Part shown: piece by piece, positions 52,572 through 61,256 of the stretch
How the letters are laid out: every line of letters starts with the position of its first letter
Position numbering within the stretch: the stretch's first letter is position 1
Origin: Prosthecobacter algae
Lineage (GTDB): Bacteria > Verrucomicrobiota > Verrucomicrobiia > Verrucomicrobiales > Verrucomicrobiaceae
Length of the DNA: 64,000 nt
Reading direction: 5' to 3'
NCBI RefSeq assembly: GCF_039542385.1
Contig: NZ_BAABIA010000008.1
Coordinates: forward strand, 1 to 64,000
Program-made: the position numbers and the translations under genes
The notes under the pieces: model-generated
Told to the model about the DNA's origin: nothing
What the model saw: the letters and a program-made list of their open reading frames with translations, nothing else
Databases searched by the model: none

Positions 52572-55304
52572 TCACCCGACTCCTGCCAGCTTGCGAGCAT
52601 ACGCCAACGTATCAATCTCTTCAGGCACCTTGTCCGTGCGGATGGCCTTGATGCGTGGAAAGCGCAGCGACAGTCCGCTGTCATGCCGGTCACTCGCCTG
52701 GATCGAGTCAAAGGCGATTTCCAAAACGGTGTCCGGCACCACCGTGCGCACCCGTCCTTTCTGCGCCAGAGTCGTCGCCGTAAAATGCTCCGTCAGCGTC
52801 TCAATCTCGGCATCTGTTAGACCTGAGTAAGCCTTGCCTATGACACGCAGCGCACCGTGCTCGTCCCGCACCGCAAAGGTGTAGTCACTGAGCACATGGC
52901 TGCGTTTGCCACTCCCCTGCTCCGCCTTCACCACCACCACATCCAGGGTGGCAAAGGCCTTCTTCAGCTTCAGCCAGGCCTTGCCCCGCCGCCCCGGCGT
53001 GTAGGCACTCGCGGGGTCCTTCGCGATCAGCCCTTCATTGTTCCGCCGCCGCGCTGCCAGGAAAGCCGCCTCAATCTCCTCTGCCGAGGTCACCCGCAGC
53101 ACGTCGATCAAAGCCATCCCCGCAGGCAAGGCGATGCCCTCCAGCGCCACCCGCCGTTGCGCCAAAGGCAGCTCCAGGAGCGACCGCCCATCCTGCCACA
53201 GAAGGTCAAACACGACATAGCGGACGCTGATGTCGCTGGGTAAAAACAAGTCCGCCTGATCCCGACGGCCTAACCGTTTTTGCAAATCAAAGAACGACAG
53301 CTTCTTGTCCTCCGCATACGCAATGATCTCCCCATCCAAAATCACCTCCGCACGGATTTCGCCTGCCGCGCGGGTGACCTCCGGGAACTGTGCGCTGATC
53401 GGCTTCAAATCTCGCGTGTAGATTTCCACCCGATCGCCCATGCGATGCAACTGCGCGCGGATGCCATCATACTTGTCCTCCAGCCAGACGGCATGGCCAG
53501 ACAGTGACCCAGCCTCTTCACCCGCCAGCCGCTGCCAGATATCGGCAGCCGTTTCCTCCGGTGAGGCCAGCATCACCTTCAGGGGCACCAGTGGGCGTGG
53601 TGCCGCCTCCTGCAGACGCCCTGCCCGCGCCAGCACGGCCGCGTGGCCGATGTCGCCGCCCAACATCGCCGCCTCACGCACCGCCTCGGCAGGCTGGTGA
53701 AAAGCCTCTGCCACAGCTTCCTCAATCAACCCCTCTTTCGACCCCATTCGCAGTTCCCCCGTCATCAGGCGCACCAGCCAGGATCCTGTGTGGGGACTCA
53801 ACCCCGCCAACGTCTCCCGCAGCAGCTTTGTCTTCGGCACCGGCCCCCGGGCCTCCCTGAGACGGCGAAAGAGGGCATCCGTTTGTATCAGGTCCATGGC
53901 CAAAGATTCAGCCATGCCTGCTGCCAGCACACGCCCCAGCACCAGGTAGGCCGTGCGCCCCGCATCCGCCTGGCTGCGCGAGATGGCCCGATACTCTGTA
54001 TCGCTCAGCCCCGACAGTTCCTGCAACGCACGCCGGATGATCGCCCAACCGGTGTTTAGCGGCCCCTCGCCCGCCGCCGGATCAAACAGCAAACCCGCGC
54101 AGTATCGCACCGCCAGGGCCAGATCCTCCTCCGGCCCCAGCGCACGCAGATAATCCGCCAGCAAGGCCACTTTTCCTAGCCGAGACGACTCCGCCGCAGC
54201 TTGGGCGCACACCTGCGCCCAGCGGGCAAAGCTGTCCGCAACCAGCGGGGGCTGCATCTCTGAAGACACCTCGGCAAGCCCCGCCTCCGGCCCTGTTTTC
54301 TGGGCCAGCCCTAGGGACATCTCCATCTGGTCTGCCCGCTCCAGCGTCCAGGCTTCATAACCTCGTGCTCGCAGATCCGCCGCGAACTCCTGTGTGTAGC
54401 CATGCACCAGGTAAACCCGGCGCGGCTTTACCGTGACCACCGTCTCCAGCAGCTCCGGATAGTCCGCATGATCGCTCAGGGGAAAGACCTCATCCACCTG
54501 GTAGCGATACTTCGCGCCCGATTGCATCGCCCAGCCGCTGAGCATGGCCGTGCGGCACACCTTCAGCTTTCGGATCGCCAGGCTGCGGGCTCCACTCGGT
54601 GGGAAGAGCAGCACGTGGCCGCGTGCCTCCGCTAGGTCAAACAACCGATAGCTCGGCAGCCTGCCTAGCAGTGGCGCCACCACTTCCGTCATCTCCAGGA
54701 TGGACTTGTGCACCATCACCGGCAGCCCCGCCTCCCCCAGCGCACATAGGATCTCCTGCGCCTTGCCTAACGAATAACCCAACAAGACCGGGATGCCCCC
54801 CTCATCCAGTGTTTCCTGCACCCATCTCAGCATCCCCCTCACCGTCTCCGCCGTCGGCGGGAAATGAAACTGCGGCAGGCCAAAGGTCGTCTCCATGATC
54901 AGCGTGTCCGCAGGCAGCAGCTCGCAGCGTTCCGAGCTCAGCCCCTGGCGCAGTTTGTAGTCCCCTGTGTACAGCAGCGTCGCTCCATCGCTCAGCCTCG
55001 TCAGGTGCAGCATGGCCGATCCCACAATGTGCCCCGCTGGAAAAAGCCGCATCTGCCAGCCCTCCCATTCAAAGATCTGCCGCATGGGCAACGGATGAAA
55101 GGTGCTGTCTTCTTTCACTCCATAGCGTGCCTTCATCAGCTCCAGTGTCAGCGCCGAGCAAAACGTCGTCCGATGCCGCGCCACATGGTCACTGTGAGCA
55201 TGAGAGATGAAGGCCCGCTCCACCCCAAAGTGAGGGTCCAGCCACAGGTCCGCCTCCGGCAGGTAGATGCCCTTGCGATGGGTGACAGTGAGGAGAGGTG
55301 ACAT
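52572..55304 (-). CDS. Fused MBL-fold exonuclease and ATP-dependent DNA ligase
   Basis: A 910-aa fusion. Residues 1-340 are a metallo-beta-lactamase/beta-CASP-type exonuclease (HAHSDH at 35-40, further metal-ligand blocks GHIVGSAML, YTGDY and PLSDHADYPELL). Residues about 370-910 are an ATP-dependent DNA ligase: an N-terminal DNA-binding domain, then DKYDGIR with the adenylated Lys611, EVILDGEIIAY, NEGLIAKDP, and an OB-fold with WLKLKK. The two activities are normally separate neighbouring genes (ligase-associated exonuclease and ligase B/C, DNA damage response). Start MSPLLTVTHRKG; Lhr helicase and PdeM genes are not nearby. Confidence 0.88.
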   Translation of the reverse strand: MSPLLTVTHRKGIYLPEADLWLDPHFGVERAFISHAHSDHVARHRTTFCSALTLELMKARYGVKEDSTFHPLPMRQIFEWEGWQMRLFPAGHIVGSAMLHLTRLSDGATLLYTGDYKLRQGLSSERCELLPADTLIMETTFGLPQFHFPPTAETVRGMLRWVQETLDEGGIPVLLGYSLGKAQEILCALGEAGLPVMVHKSILEMTEVVAPLLGRLPSYRLFDLAEARGHVLLFPPSGARSLAIRKLKVCRTAMLSGWAMQSGAKYRYQVDEVFPLSDHADYPELLETVVTVKPRRVYLVHGYTQEFAADLRARGYEAWTLERADQMEMSLGLAQKTGPEAGLAEVSSEMQPPLVADSFARWAQVCAQAAAESSRLGKVALLADYLRALGPEEDLALAVRYCAGLLFDPAAGEGPLNTGWAIIRRALQELSGLSDTEYRAISRSQADAGRTAYLVLGRVLAAGMAESLAMDLIQTDALFRRLREARGPVPKTKLLRETLAGLSPHTGSWLVRLMTGELRMGSKEGLIEEAVAEAFHQPAEAVREAAMLGGDIGHAAVLARAGRLQEAAPRPLVPLKVMLASPEETAADIWQRLAGEEAGSLSGHAVWLEDKYDGIRAQLHRMGDRVEIYTRDLKPISAQFPEVTRAAGEIRAEVILDGEIIAYAEDKKLSFFDLQKRLGRRDQADLFLPSDISVRYVVFDLLWQDGRSLLELPLAQRRVALEGIALPAGMALIDVLRVTSAEEIEAAFLAARRRNNEGLIAKDPASAYTPGRRGKAWLKLKKAFATLDVVVVKAEQGSGKRSHVLSDYTFAVRDEHGALRVIGKAYSGLTDAEIETLTEHFTATTLAQKGRVRTVVPDTVLEIAFDSIQASDRHDSGLSLRFPRIKAIRTDKVPEEIDTLAYARKLAGVG

Positions 55305-55442
55305 GGAAAAGAGAATACGTCCCACGCCCTGCCGACGTCCAGGTTTACACCTCCAAAAACAGTGCTTACCCAGGGCTGCCCGGCATCTTCTCCCCGCGCC
55401 TTTTGCAAGGCCACCCTTCCTCATCACGTCCTATGTGACCTC

Positions 55443-56312
55443 ATGCTTTCGCGCCTTCTTTTGCTGATTCTATCTGCCAGCCTCCTGGCGCAGGCCCAGA
55501 CACCGCTGCCAGATCTCAGCACCATCCCGGCAGACCTCGTCATCCCCGCCGTCACCTCAGGGCCACCCGCCCCGGGCCAGCGCGTGCGACAGACCACCGC
55601 CGCGTGGCAGGGCAGCCAGGTGCATCACCTCCTCTATCTGCCTACCGATTGGCAGCCCGACCGTTCTTGGCCCGTCATCGTCGAGTACGCGGGCAATGGC
55701 GGCTTCCAAAACAAGTACGGTGATACCAGCGACGGCAGCGTGGAGGGCAGCCGCCTCGGTTACGGTCTCACCGCCGGGAGCGGCTGCCTTTGGCTCTGCC
55801 TCCCCTACCTGGAAAAAACTGGCAACACCTGGCAAAATGCCCCCAAGTGGTGGGGTGACATCGAAGAGACGAAACGCTATTGCCTAGCTACGCTCCAGGA
55901 CACCCTCGCCCGTTACGGTGGCGACCCGCAGCGCGTCCTGCTTTGTGGTTTCTCCCGGGGCAGCATCGCCTGCAACTACCTCGGCCTCCACGATGACGAG
56001 ATCGCCAAGCTCTGGTGCGGTTTTTTGTGCCACAGCCACTACGATGGCGTCAAAGAAGGCTGGACCTATCCTGCGGCCGACCGAGCCAGCGCCCTCTCCC
56101 GCCTACGCCGCCTCGCCGGGCGCCCCCAGTTCATCAGCCATGAAGGCAGCATCACCGAAACGGAAGCCTGGCTGCGCAGCACCGGTATCCCTGGCCGCTG
56201 GACCTTTGCCCCCCTGCCCTTCCGCAATCATAGCGACGCCTGGACCCTGCGCGACATTCCCCTGCGCCAGCAGGCTCGCGACTGGCTCCACAAGATCTTC
56301 GAAAAAAAATAA
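55443..56312 (+). CDS. Secreted alpha/beta hydrolase (esterase-like)
   Basis: A 289-aa protein with a signal peptide (MLSRLLLLILSASLLAQAQ). The hydrolase core has WPVIVEYAGNGG, the nucleophile elbow CGFSRGSIA (GxSxG) and a late His in FRNHSDAW. It would hydrolyse an ester or act on plant/algal carbohydrate esters in the periplasm. The ATG at 55443 starts the signal peptide; the longer frame overlaps the divergent ligase gene. Confidence 0.78.
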   Translation: MLSRLLLLILSASLLAQAQTPLPDLSTIPADLVIPAVTSGPPAPGQRVRQTTAAWQGSQVHHLLYLPTDWQPDRSWPVIVEYAGNGGFQNKYGDTSDGSVEGSRLGYGLTAGSGCLWLCLPYLEKTGNTWQNAPKWWGDIEETKRYCLATLQDTLARYGGDPQRVLLCGFSRGSIACNYLGLHDDEIAKLWCGFLCHSHYDGVKEGWTYPAADRASALSRLRRLAGRPQFISHEGSITETEAWLRSTGIPGRWTFAPLPFRNHSDAWTLRDIPLRQQARDWLHKIFEKK

Positions 56313-56406
56313 AAAACTTTGAGGGCTCAGCAAGGCAGCGGGGTAGCACCGGAAGAAGACGCACCAACCGGCGGCTTCAACCAACCCAAACTACCTAACT
56401 ACAACC

Positions 56407-56658
56407 ATGAAGAAACTGACCCTCACCTTTGCTGCTGCAGCCCTGATGATGACTGGAGTGAGCTGCTCCACCCCGAACACGGACTCGGGCGGCCGCCGCT
56501 ACCACACCTCTCCCATCCCGATTCACAACAAGACGGGCATCAGTTGGACCGACACCAAAGCACAGACACCTTCGGGTCCTTCTGGCCAGGTTCGTTATCA
56601 TCACTCCCCATCGCCCATTGCCAGCAAAACCGGCCTGCAAGCTAGCTATGTGCGCTGA
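56407..56658 (+). CDS. Small lipoprotein
   Basis: An 83-aa protein with signal peptide and lipobox TGVSC (Cys20). The mature part is Ser/Pro/Gly/His/Thr-rich and holds a repeat: RYHTSPIPIHNKTGISW and RYHHSPSPIASKTGLQAS. No function known. It lies alone between the hydrolase and the anti-sigma-like gene on the same strand. Confidence 0.6.
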   Translation: MKKLTLTFAAAALMMTGVSCSTPNTDSGGRRYHTSPIPIHNKTGISWTDTKAQTPSGPSGQVRYHHSPSPIASKTGLQASYVR

Positions 56659-56711
56659 GCGCTTGCGCCAAGCACCGAGCCGACTTGTTTGATCGCCACC
56701 CCACACCTGCC

Positions 56712-57017
56712 ATGAACACCCCCGACGATCCCCTCGACGAGCTGCTGTCGCAGTGGCAGGTGCATGGGGAGGCCCCAAGCTCCTTTCAGAGAGAGGTATG
56801 GGCACGCATCGCCACGAATGAAGGCGAGCCGACCACCTGGGAAAAACTCACGAGCTTTCTCGTTCAGCCACGTGGCTGGCTCATTGCCACCACGGCCTCC
56901 ATCCTCATTGGTGCCACCATCGCCTGGGTGGAGACCCGCCCTCCCCGGCTGAACCCCCATGAGGCTTATGTTCGCTCCATCAGCCCCTTTGCCTCACTCC
57001 ATCTAGCGTCTCACTGA
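56712..57017 (+). CDS. CnrY-like membrane protein, candidate anti-sigma
   Basis: A 101-aa protein with a short acidic cytoplasmic N-terminus (DDPLDELLSQWQV, then a helix to about residue 50), one membrane segment (about residues 55-73) and a periplasmic tail. Size and layout match CnrY/NccY, the anti-sigma factor of the cnrYXH system. It lies immediately before the CnrX-like and ECF-sigma genes. The role is inferred from order and topology, not from a sequence match. Confidence 0.6.
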   Translation: MNTPDDPLDELLSQWQVHGEAPSSFQREVWARIATNEGEPTTWEKLTSFLVQPRGWLIATTASILIGATIAWVETRPPRLNPHEAYVRSISPFASLHLASH

Positions 57018-57020
57018 GGC

Positions 57021-57494
57021 ATGAAGATCCGGGAAAAGCTCTTTTTCATGGCCCTGGCTGCCATCCTCCTGGCCTACACCGCGCATGAGGTGGTCGTCCG
57101 GCTACGTCCCGTGCCCCCATCCCCACGGCAGATCGGGCTGGAGTGGCTGCGAGAGGAATATGAGATCCCCCAGGAGGCCTATGAAAAGATCGCCTCCCTG
57201 CACCAGGATTACTTCGTCCGTTGCGATGAAATGTGCGCGACCATGGAGCGGGCACATCGGCCCCTGATTCAGCGTAGCCGCATACCCAGCGCCAAAGAAA
57301 CGAAATCTTCCGCACTGAAACGTGAAAAGGCCGTCTGCGAAAACTGCCTGGAAAACATGGTCCAACATTTAAAGACCGTGGCAGCCCTCATGCCAGCGAA
57401 CCAGGGCGAGCGTTTTCTGAAAGACATCCTTCCTGAAGTCATCAATCCGCCCGAGCTGCAAAAACTGCGCTCCCAGGTCACCCCGCTTCAATGA
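57021..57494 (+). CDS. CnrX-like periplasmic metal sensor
   Basis: A 157-aa protein anchored by an N-terminal helix (residues 8-27), then a helical domain with many possible metal or redox ligands: His61, Cys68, Cys72, His79, Cys106, Cys109, His116 and Met124 (SLHQDYFVRCDEMCATM; CENCLENMVQHLKTV). It resembles the CnrX/periplasmic heavy-metal sensor group in length and position. It starts three bases after the anti-sigma gene and overlaps the sigma gene by four bases (ATGA). Confidence 0.65.
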   Translation: MKIREKLFFMALAAILLAYTAHEVVVRLRPVPPSPRQIGLEWLREEYEIPQEAYEKIASLHQDYFVRCDEMCATMERAHRPLIQRSRIPSAKETKSSALKREKAVCENCLENMVQHLKTVAALMPANQGERFLKDILPEVINPPELQKLRSQVTPLQ

Positions 57495-58066
57495 CAACCC
57501 CTGAGGACGACGAAGACAAACATCTCCTGATCGCCCTGGCCGGAGGCAATGACCCGGCCTTAAACGTCCTGATGCGCCGTTGGAATGCGCGCCTCATTGC
57601 CTATTTGCAGCGTCTTTCTGGCAGTCACACCACCGCCTGTGATCTCGCCCAAGAGACCTTCGTTCGTGTTTACAAGCACCGGCAGCGCTACCGGCCAAAC
57701 CAAAAGTTTTCCACCTGGCTCTTTGCCATCGCGACCAACCTCGCACGTAACCAACTCCGCTGGCAAAAACGCCATCCAGTGACCCTCTTGGAACCATCAC
57801 AGATATCAGACCTGCCGCTCAAATGTGAACTTCCCACCCCGTGCCACAGCCTAGAGCAGCAAGAGCGAGCCGAGGCCGTCCGAGAAGCGATTTTAAAACT
57901 GCCTCAAGAACAAAAGGAGTGCCTCATCCTTTCCACCTACGAAGGCCTGTCCCACGCCGAGATTGCCGAGATCATGAACACCACGGAAAAAGTGGTGGAA
58001 ATGCGTCTTTACCACGCCCGCAAACAGCTCAAGGAACTTTTGCTGCCCTGGCTGAAGCAGGAGTAA
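57491..58066 (+). CDS. ECF-type RNA polymerase sigma factor (CnrH-like)
   Basis: A 191-aa sigma-70 factor of the ECF class: region 2 with DLAQETFVRVYKHRQRYRP and FSTWLFAIATNLARNQLR, region 4 with KLPQEQKECLILSTYEGLSHAEIAEIM and the recognition helix. It would redirect RNA polymerase to stress genes. Gene order anti-sigma, sensor, sigma and the lengths 101, 157 and 191 aa match CnrY (95), CnrX (148) and CnrH (191). The target genes are unknown. Confidence 0.85.
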   Translation: MTTPEDDEDKHLLIALAGGNDPALNVLMRRWNARLIAYLQRLSGSHTTACDLAQETFVRVYKHRQRYRPNQKFSTWLFAIATNLARNQLRWQKRHPVTLLEPSQISDLPLKCELPTPCHSLEQQERAEAVREAILKLPQEQKECLILSTYEGLSHAEIAEIMNTTEKVVEMRLYHARKQLKELLLPWLKQE

Positions 58067-58155
58067 CCGCCTCAACGATTCCGTCACAAAGCGCAGCCTC
58101 TGATTGACAGGGGGGGCCATTCCCCGGTAACACAAGGAGACCCTTCCACCCGATC

Positions 58156-58734
58156 ATGAACCTGCCCAATCAGCTCACCCTCGCACGCCTGGTGCTCACA
58201 GGGTTCTTTGTGGCCTGCTTCTACGTGCCTTGGGCCAATGCTTATTCCATCGCCGTCATCATCTTCGGCATCGCCAGTTTCACCGACTACCTGGATGGGA
58301 AAATTGCCCGTGCGCGGAATCTGGTGACCAACTTCGGCAAACTCTTCGATCCCCTCGCGGACAAGATCCTCATCGCCGCCGCCTTTATCCTCCTCTCAGT
58401 CGACAAAACGATCCCCTCCTGGATCACCATCGCCATTCTCTCACGCGAATTTTTTGTCACGGGCATCCGTCAGATCGCCGCCGGGCAGGGTGCCGTCCTC
58501 GCCGCCGAAAAGCTGGGCAAGCACAAGATGGTCTGGCAGATCATCACCGTCCTCTACTTCATGCTCAGCGCGGCCTCCCGCGAGCCTCTGTTTGGCTTTC
58601 TGAAGCCCCTGTTTGCCCCTTCCGTCGCCCATGACTGGATCGGCGGTTTCATCATCTATTTCACCACAGCCTTGACCCTCGTCTCCGGCTTCAGCTACTT
58701 TTGGAAAAACAGGCACTTGTTCAATGATGCGTGA
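58156..58734 (+). CDS. pgsA: CDP-diacylglycerol-glycerol-3-phosphate phosphatidyltransferase
   Basis: A 192-aa membrane protein with the CDP-alcohol phosphotransferase motif complete: Asp44, Asp47, Gly48, Ala51, Arg52, Gly61, Asp65 and Asp69 (DYLDGKIARA, then FDPLAD). It makes phosphatidylglycerol phosphate from CDP-diacylglycerol and glycerol 3-phosphate, the first step towards the cardiolipin made by the cls-like protein further upstream in this window. It is probably its own unit, 89 bases after the sigma gene. Confidence 0.92.
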   Translation: MNLPNQLTLARLVLTGFFVACFYVPWANAYSIAVIIFGIASFTDYLDGKIARARNLVTNFGKLFDPLADKILIAAAFILLSVDKTIPSWITIAILSREFFVTGIRQIAAGQGAVLAAEKLGKHKMVWQIITVLYFMLSAASREPLFGFLKPLFAPSVAHDWIGGFIIYFTTALTLVSGFSYFWKNRHLFNDA

Positions 58735-58770
58735 ACCGGGCCTTCAGGTTTCATCTCAACCGAACTCGCC

Positions 58771-59235
58771 ATGTCCGCCGAAGCCCAGCTCACCGCCCTG
58801 AATCTCACCCTGCCGCCTGCACCGCCCAAAGGGGGCGTTTACAAGCCCGTCGTGGTCGTCGGCAATGTGGCCTACCTCTCCGGTCACGGTCCTTATCTCG
58901 CCGATGGCGGCATGATCCGGGGCCGTGTGGGTGAGGATCTGGACCTCGCCGAAGCCCACGCTGCCGCACGCCAGACCGGACTCGCCATGCTGGCCACGTT
59001 GCAAAAAGAGCTCGGCAGCCTGGACCGCATCAAACGTGTGGTCAAACTGCTCGGCATGGTCAACTCCACCCCCGAGTTTTCCGACCACCCGAAGGTCATC
59101 AATGGCTGTAGCGAGCTCTTTGCCCAGGTCTGGGGCGAGGAAAACGGCATCGGCGCGCGCAGCGCCGTCGGCATGGGCTCTTTGCCCGGCCAGATCGCCG
59201 TCGAGATCGAGGGCATCTTCGAGCTGCACGCGTAG
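58771..59235 (+). CDS. RidA family protein (YjgF/Tdc-like)
   Basis: A 154-aa protein of the RidA superfamily: YLSGHGPYL, the core around RVVKLLGMVN, and ARSAVGMGSLPGQIAVEIE. Arg in the AR..VGMGSLP block is the usual substrate-binding residue. RidA removes reactive enamines/imines, but this subtype (with a long N-terminus) is not well characterised. It lies 36 bases after pgsA. Confidence 0.8.
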   Translation: MSAEAQLTALNLTLPPAPPKGGVYKPVVVVGNVAYLSGHGPYLADGGMIRGRVGEDLDLAEAHAAARQTGLAMLATLQKELGSLDRIKRVVKLLGMVNSTPEFSDHPKVINGCSELFAQVWGEENGIGARSAVGMGSLPGQIAVEIEGIFELHA

Positions 59236-59248
59236 CCGTGGCCGTGCC

Positions 59249-59431
59249 TCAGTCGTTCAGCCCATAGGCCATGCCGACCACCTCATCGTCTTCCTCCTCA
59301 AAGGCGATGCGCATGGGTCGGCAGCAGACTTCGCAGTCATAGTCCACATCACACGGCGTCTCCGTCACAAATGGGGCGGGGACTTCAAATTCCTCAAAAC
59401 AGGAAGGGCAGATGACAGGGACCGTGTGCAT
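59249..59431 (-). CDS. CPXCG motif-containing cysteine-rich protein
   Basis: A 60-aa acidic protein with zinc-ribbon Cys pairs: ICPSCFEEFE near the start and YDCEVCCRPMRI. It matches the CPXCG family (PF14255-like) in length and spacing, though the first motif is CPSCF rather than CPxCG. Function unknown. It faces the RidA gene tail to tail and lies 6 bases from the next gene on its own strand. Confidence 0.8.
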   Translation of the reverse strand: MHTVPVICPSCFEEFEVPAPFVTETPCDVDYDCEVCCRPMRIAFEEEDDEVVGMAYGLND

Positions 59432-59437
59432 TCGATT

Positions 59438-59899
59438 TCAGGAACCAAAACGTCTCACCAGCTCCTGCTGGCGATAACGAAACACCTTCTCATGCATCCG
59501 CTTCACGTAAAGCGCGTGTGCGATCTCGCTGAAGGGCCAGAATGGCAGGGCATACACCACATGGTCACTCACCTCCGTGTGTGTCTCTGACACGGCACGA
59601 AAGCTGTGCCGATGGTGCCACAGTTTGTAAGGACCGAAACGTTGCTCATCCACAAAGAACTCACCCGGCACCACCAGCTTGATCTCCGTCACCCAGGTGC
59701 GGTAGATAAAAGGGGCCAGTTGCAGACGATACCAGATCAGTTGCCCTGGATGCACTGCCGAGAGATCCCCACCCAAGGTCTGAAACCGCATGTCAGGAGG
59801 GGTGATCTCATTGAGATTGGCCGGATTGGAAAAAAACGCCCACGCCTCCGCCAGAGGAATCGGCAAAACCTGCGACTGGCTAAACTCTCGTAGATGCAT
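59438..59899 (-). CDS. SRPBCC/START-like ligand-binding protein
   Basis: A 153-aa protein of the START/SRPBCC fold: IPLAEAWAFFSNPANLNEITPP is the classic beginning, followed by the curved sheet with WVTEIKLVVPGEFFVDEQRFGPYKLWHHRHSF-type strands and a C-terminal helix. It could bind a hydrophobic ligand. It lies six bases upstream of the CPXCG gene and is probably co-transcribed with it. Confidence 0.8.
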   Translation of the reverse strand: MHLREFSQSQVLPIPLAEAWAFFSNPANLNEITPPDMRFQTLGGDLSAVHPGQLIWYRLQLAPFIYRTWVTEIKLVVPGEFFVDEQRFGPYKLWHHRHSFRAVSETHTEVSDHVVYALPFWPFSEIAHALYVKRMHEKVFRYRQQELVRRFGS

Positions 59900-60007
59900 G
59901 CAGTCTTTACGCCCCTGCCGCTCGTCCAGCCGGATGCATTTAGCGCGTTACGGCCTCAGCGGTCGGTTGCAATCGGCCCGCAGGTTCATCCAGGCCAATG
60001 AGCAGCC

Positions 60008-61030
60008 TCAGGGCAGGCGGGGCCAAAACATGCGATCCACATCTTTGAAGAGATTTTTCTTCGGATCATATTCCAAATTGCGAGTTCCATCCGGATTTAG
60101 CCAAAAAGTCAGCAGAATCTTAGTCGTCCGGGAAAATTCAGGATCCCACTCCAGATCTCCACGCATGGTGCTCTGATAAACCGGGGGCGCCACGTCCATT
60201 TTACCGTAAAGCGCACTGACGACCTTCCCCTTTTTATCCAAGACGGTCCGCACACGAAAGACATAAGCCACGGGCGGGGGAGACTCCTCCAACCTTTTAT
60301 GCAATTGCTCATGATACTGTTCGCTCAATTTTCGTTCCTCTAATCCATCCCCATAATTCCAGATGTGGCTCCATTGTCTTTCCGGGAGATAGCCCTTTTC
60401 GGGGGCCATTCTCGGAAAACGAAATTGACTGCCCCCTGGAACATACTCATACAAAGGGACGACGCCATCGCCTGGCTGGCTAAAGCTGAGCTTAAGTGAG
60501 GCCTCCCCTTTGGTTTCTGTTCCCTTTCTTTTGAGCGTGAAAATCAGATCTGAATGCTGGCCTTTGCCAAAGGGATACTCCCAATCAAGCAGCTCCAAAT
60601 CATAACCAATTTTCCCGGCCAAGGGCATTTCGATCTCATACTTGTGAACAGCAAACATGGGTACGGGATTTTTGACTTTGCGGAGAATTAATTTTTTCTC
60701 CTGCCCCCAAGGCTCCCACTTTCTATCTACAATCTCGTCAAAGTTACAAAAAACTACACTTCTATAGTAATCATTCAATTCTGCACTAACGGCAGCTACA
60801 TTGTCTGTAGGTGCGGTGAATTCCCCCCATCCATTGGAATCAGTGACAAAATTGACGCGCGAAAAACCGGTGGTCATGTAGAGAGGTGCCTTTGCCATCG
60901 GCTTGCCATCTTCGTTCATCAATCTAACTTTCACATGACCCGTTGGATAAGGCCGATTCTGAGCTATTAAAGAGCCTCCGCTCAAAATTAGTATCGCCAC
61001 TAAGAACGAGCTAGTTTTTATAAAGTGCAT
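60008..61030 (-). CDS. Secreted protein of unknown function, atypical base composition
   Basis: A 340-aa protein with a signal peptide (residues 1-23) and an N-terminal beta-sandwich like carboxypeptidase-regulatory domains (HVKVRLMNEDGKPMAKAPLYMTT). The C-terminal part is rich in aromatic and charged residues and ends with WPRLP. A GAGGG ribosome-binding site lies five bases before the start. Codon use has more A/T than its neighbours, which suggests a more recent arrival. I do not recognise the family. Confidence 0.65.
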   Translation of the reverse strand: MHFIKTSSFLVAILILSGGSLIAQNRPYPTGHVKVRLMNEDGKPMAKAPLYMTTGFSRVNFVTDSNGWGEFTAPTDNVAAVSAELNDYYRSVVFCNFDEIVDRKWEPWGQEKKLILRKVKNPVPMFAVHKYEIEMPLAGKIGYDLELLDWEYPFGKGQHSDLIFTLKRKGTETKGEASLKLSFSQPGDGVVPLYEYVPGGSQFRFPRMAPEKGYLPERQWSHIWNYGDGLEERKLSEQYHEQLHKRLEESPPPVAYVFRVRTVLDKKGKVVSALYGKMDVAPPVYQSTMRGDLEWDPEFSRTTKILLTFWLNPDGTRNLEYDPKKNLFKDVDRMFWPRLP

Positions 61031-61256
61031 CCCTCTTAATTTGGTCCACCATAGACCTTGTTAGCACGAAATAACAATATTTTTGTCGTGCTCCACCGAG
61101 GTTCGCGCTCAGCTTCTTGCATCTCTCAATGGCAGAAACCCCCAATGACGGATTGATCCACCGTGAATCTTGTGAAGGAGGCAAGAAGTCTTCTGACTTC
61201 ACCCACGCTAAATCAGACCACTCAAGCCCCCCCTGGTGCACACAACCGACGGAGTT

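Noticed and set aside
61011-61241. A 76-aa minus-strand frame upstream of the secreted protein gene
   Set aside because: It overlaps the start and ribosome-binding site of the next gene and has no domain, signal or helix pattern; it reads like an untranslated leader.
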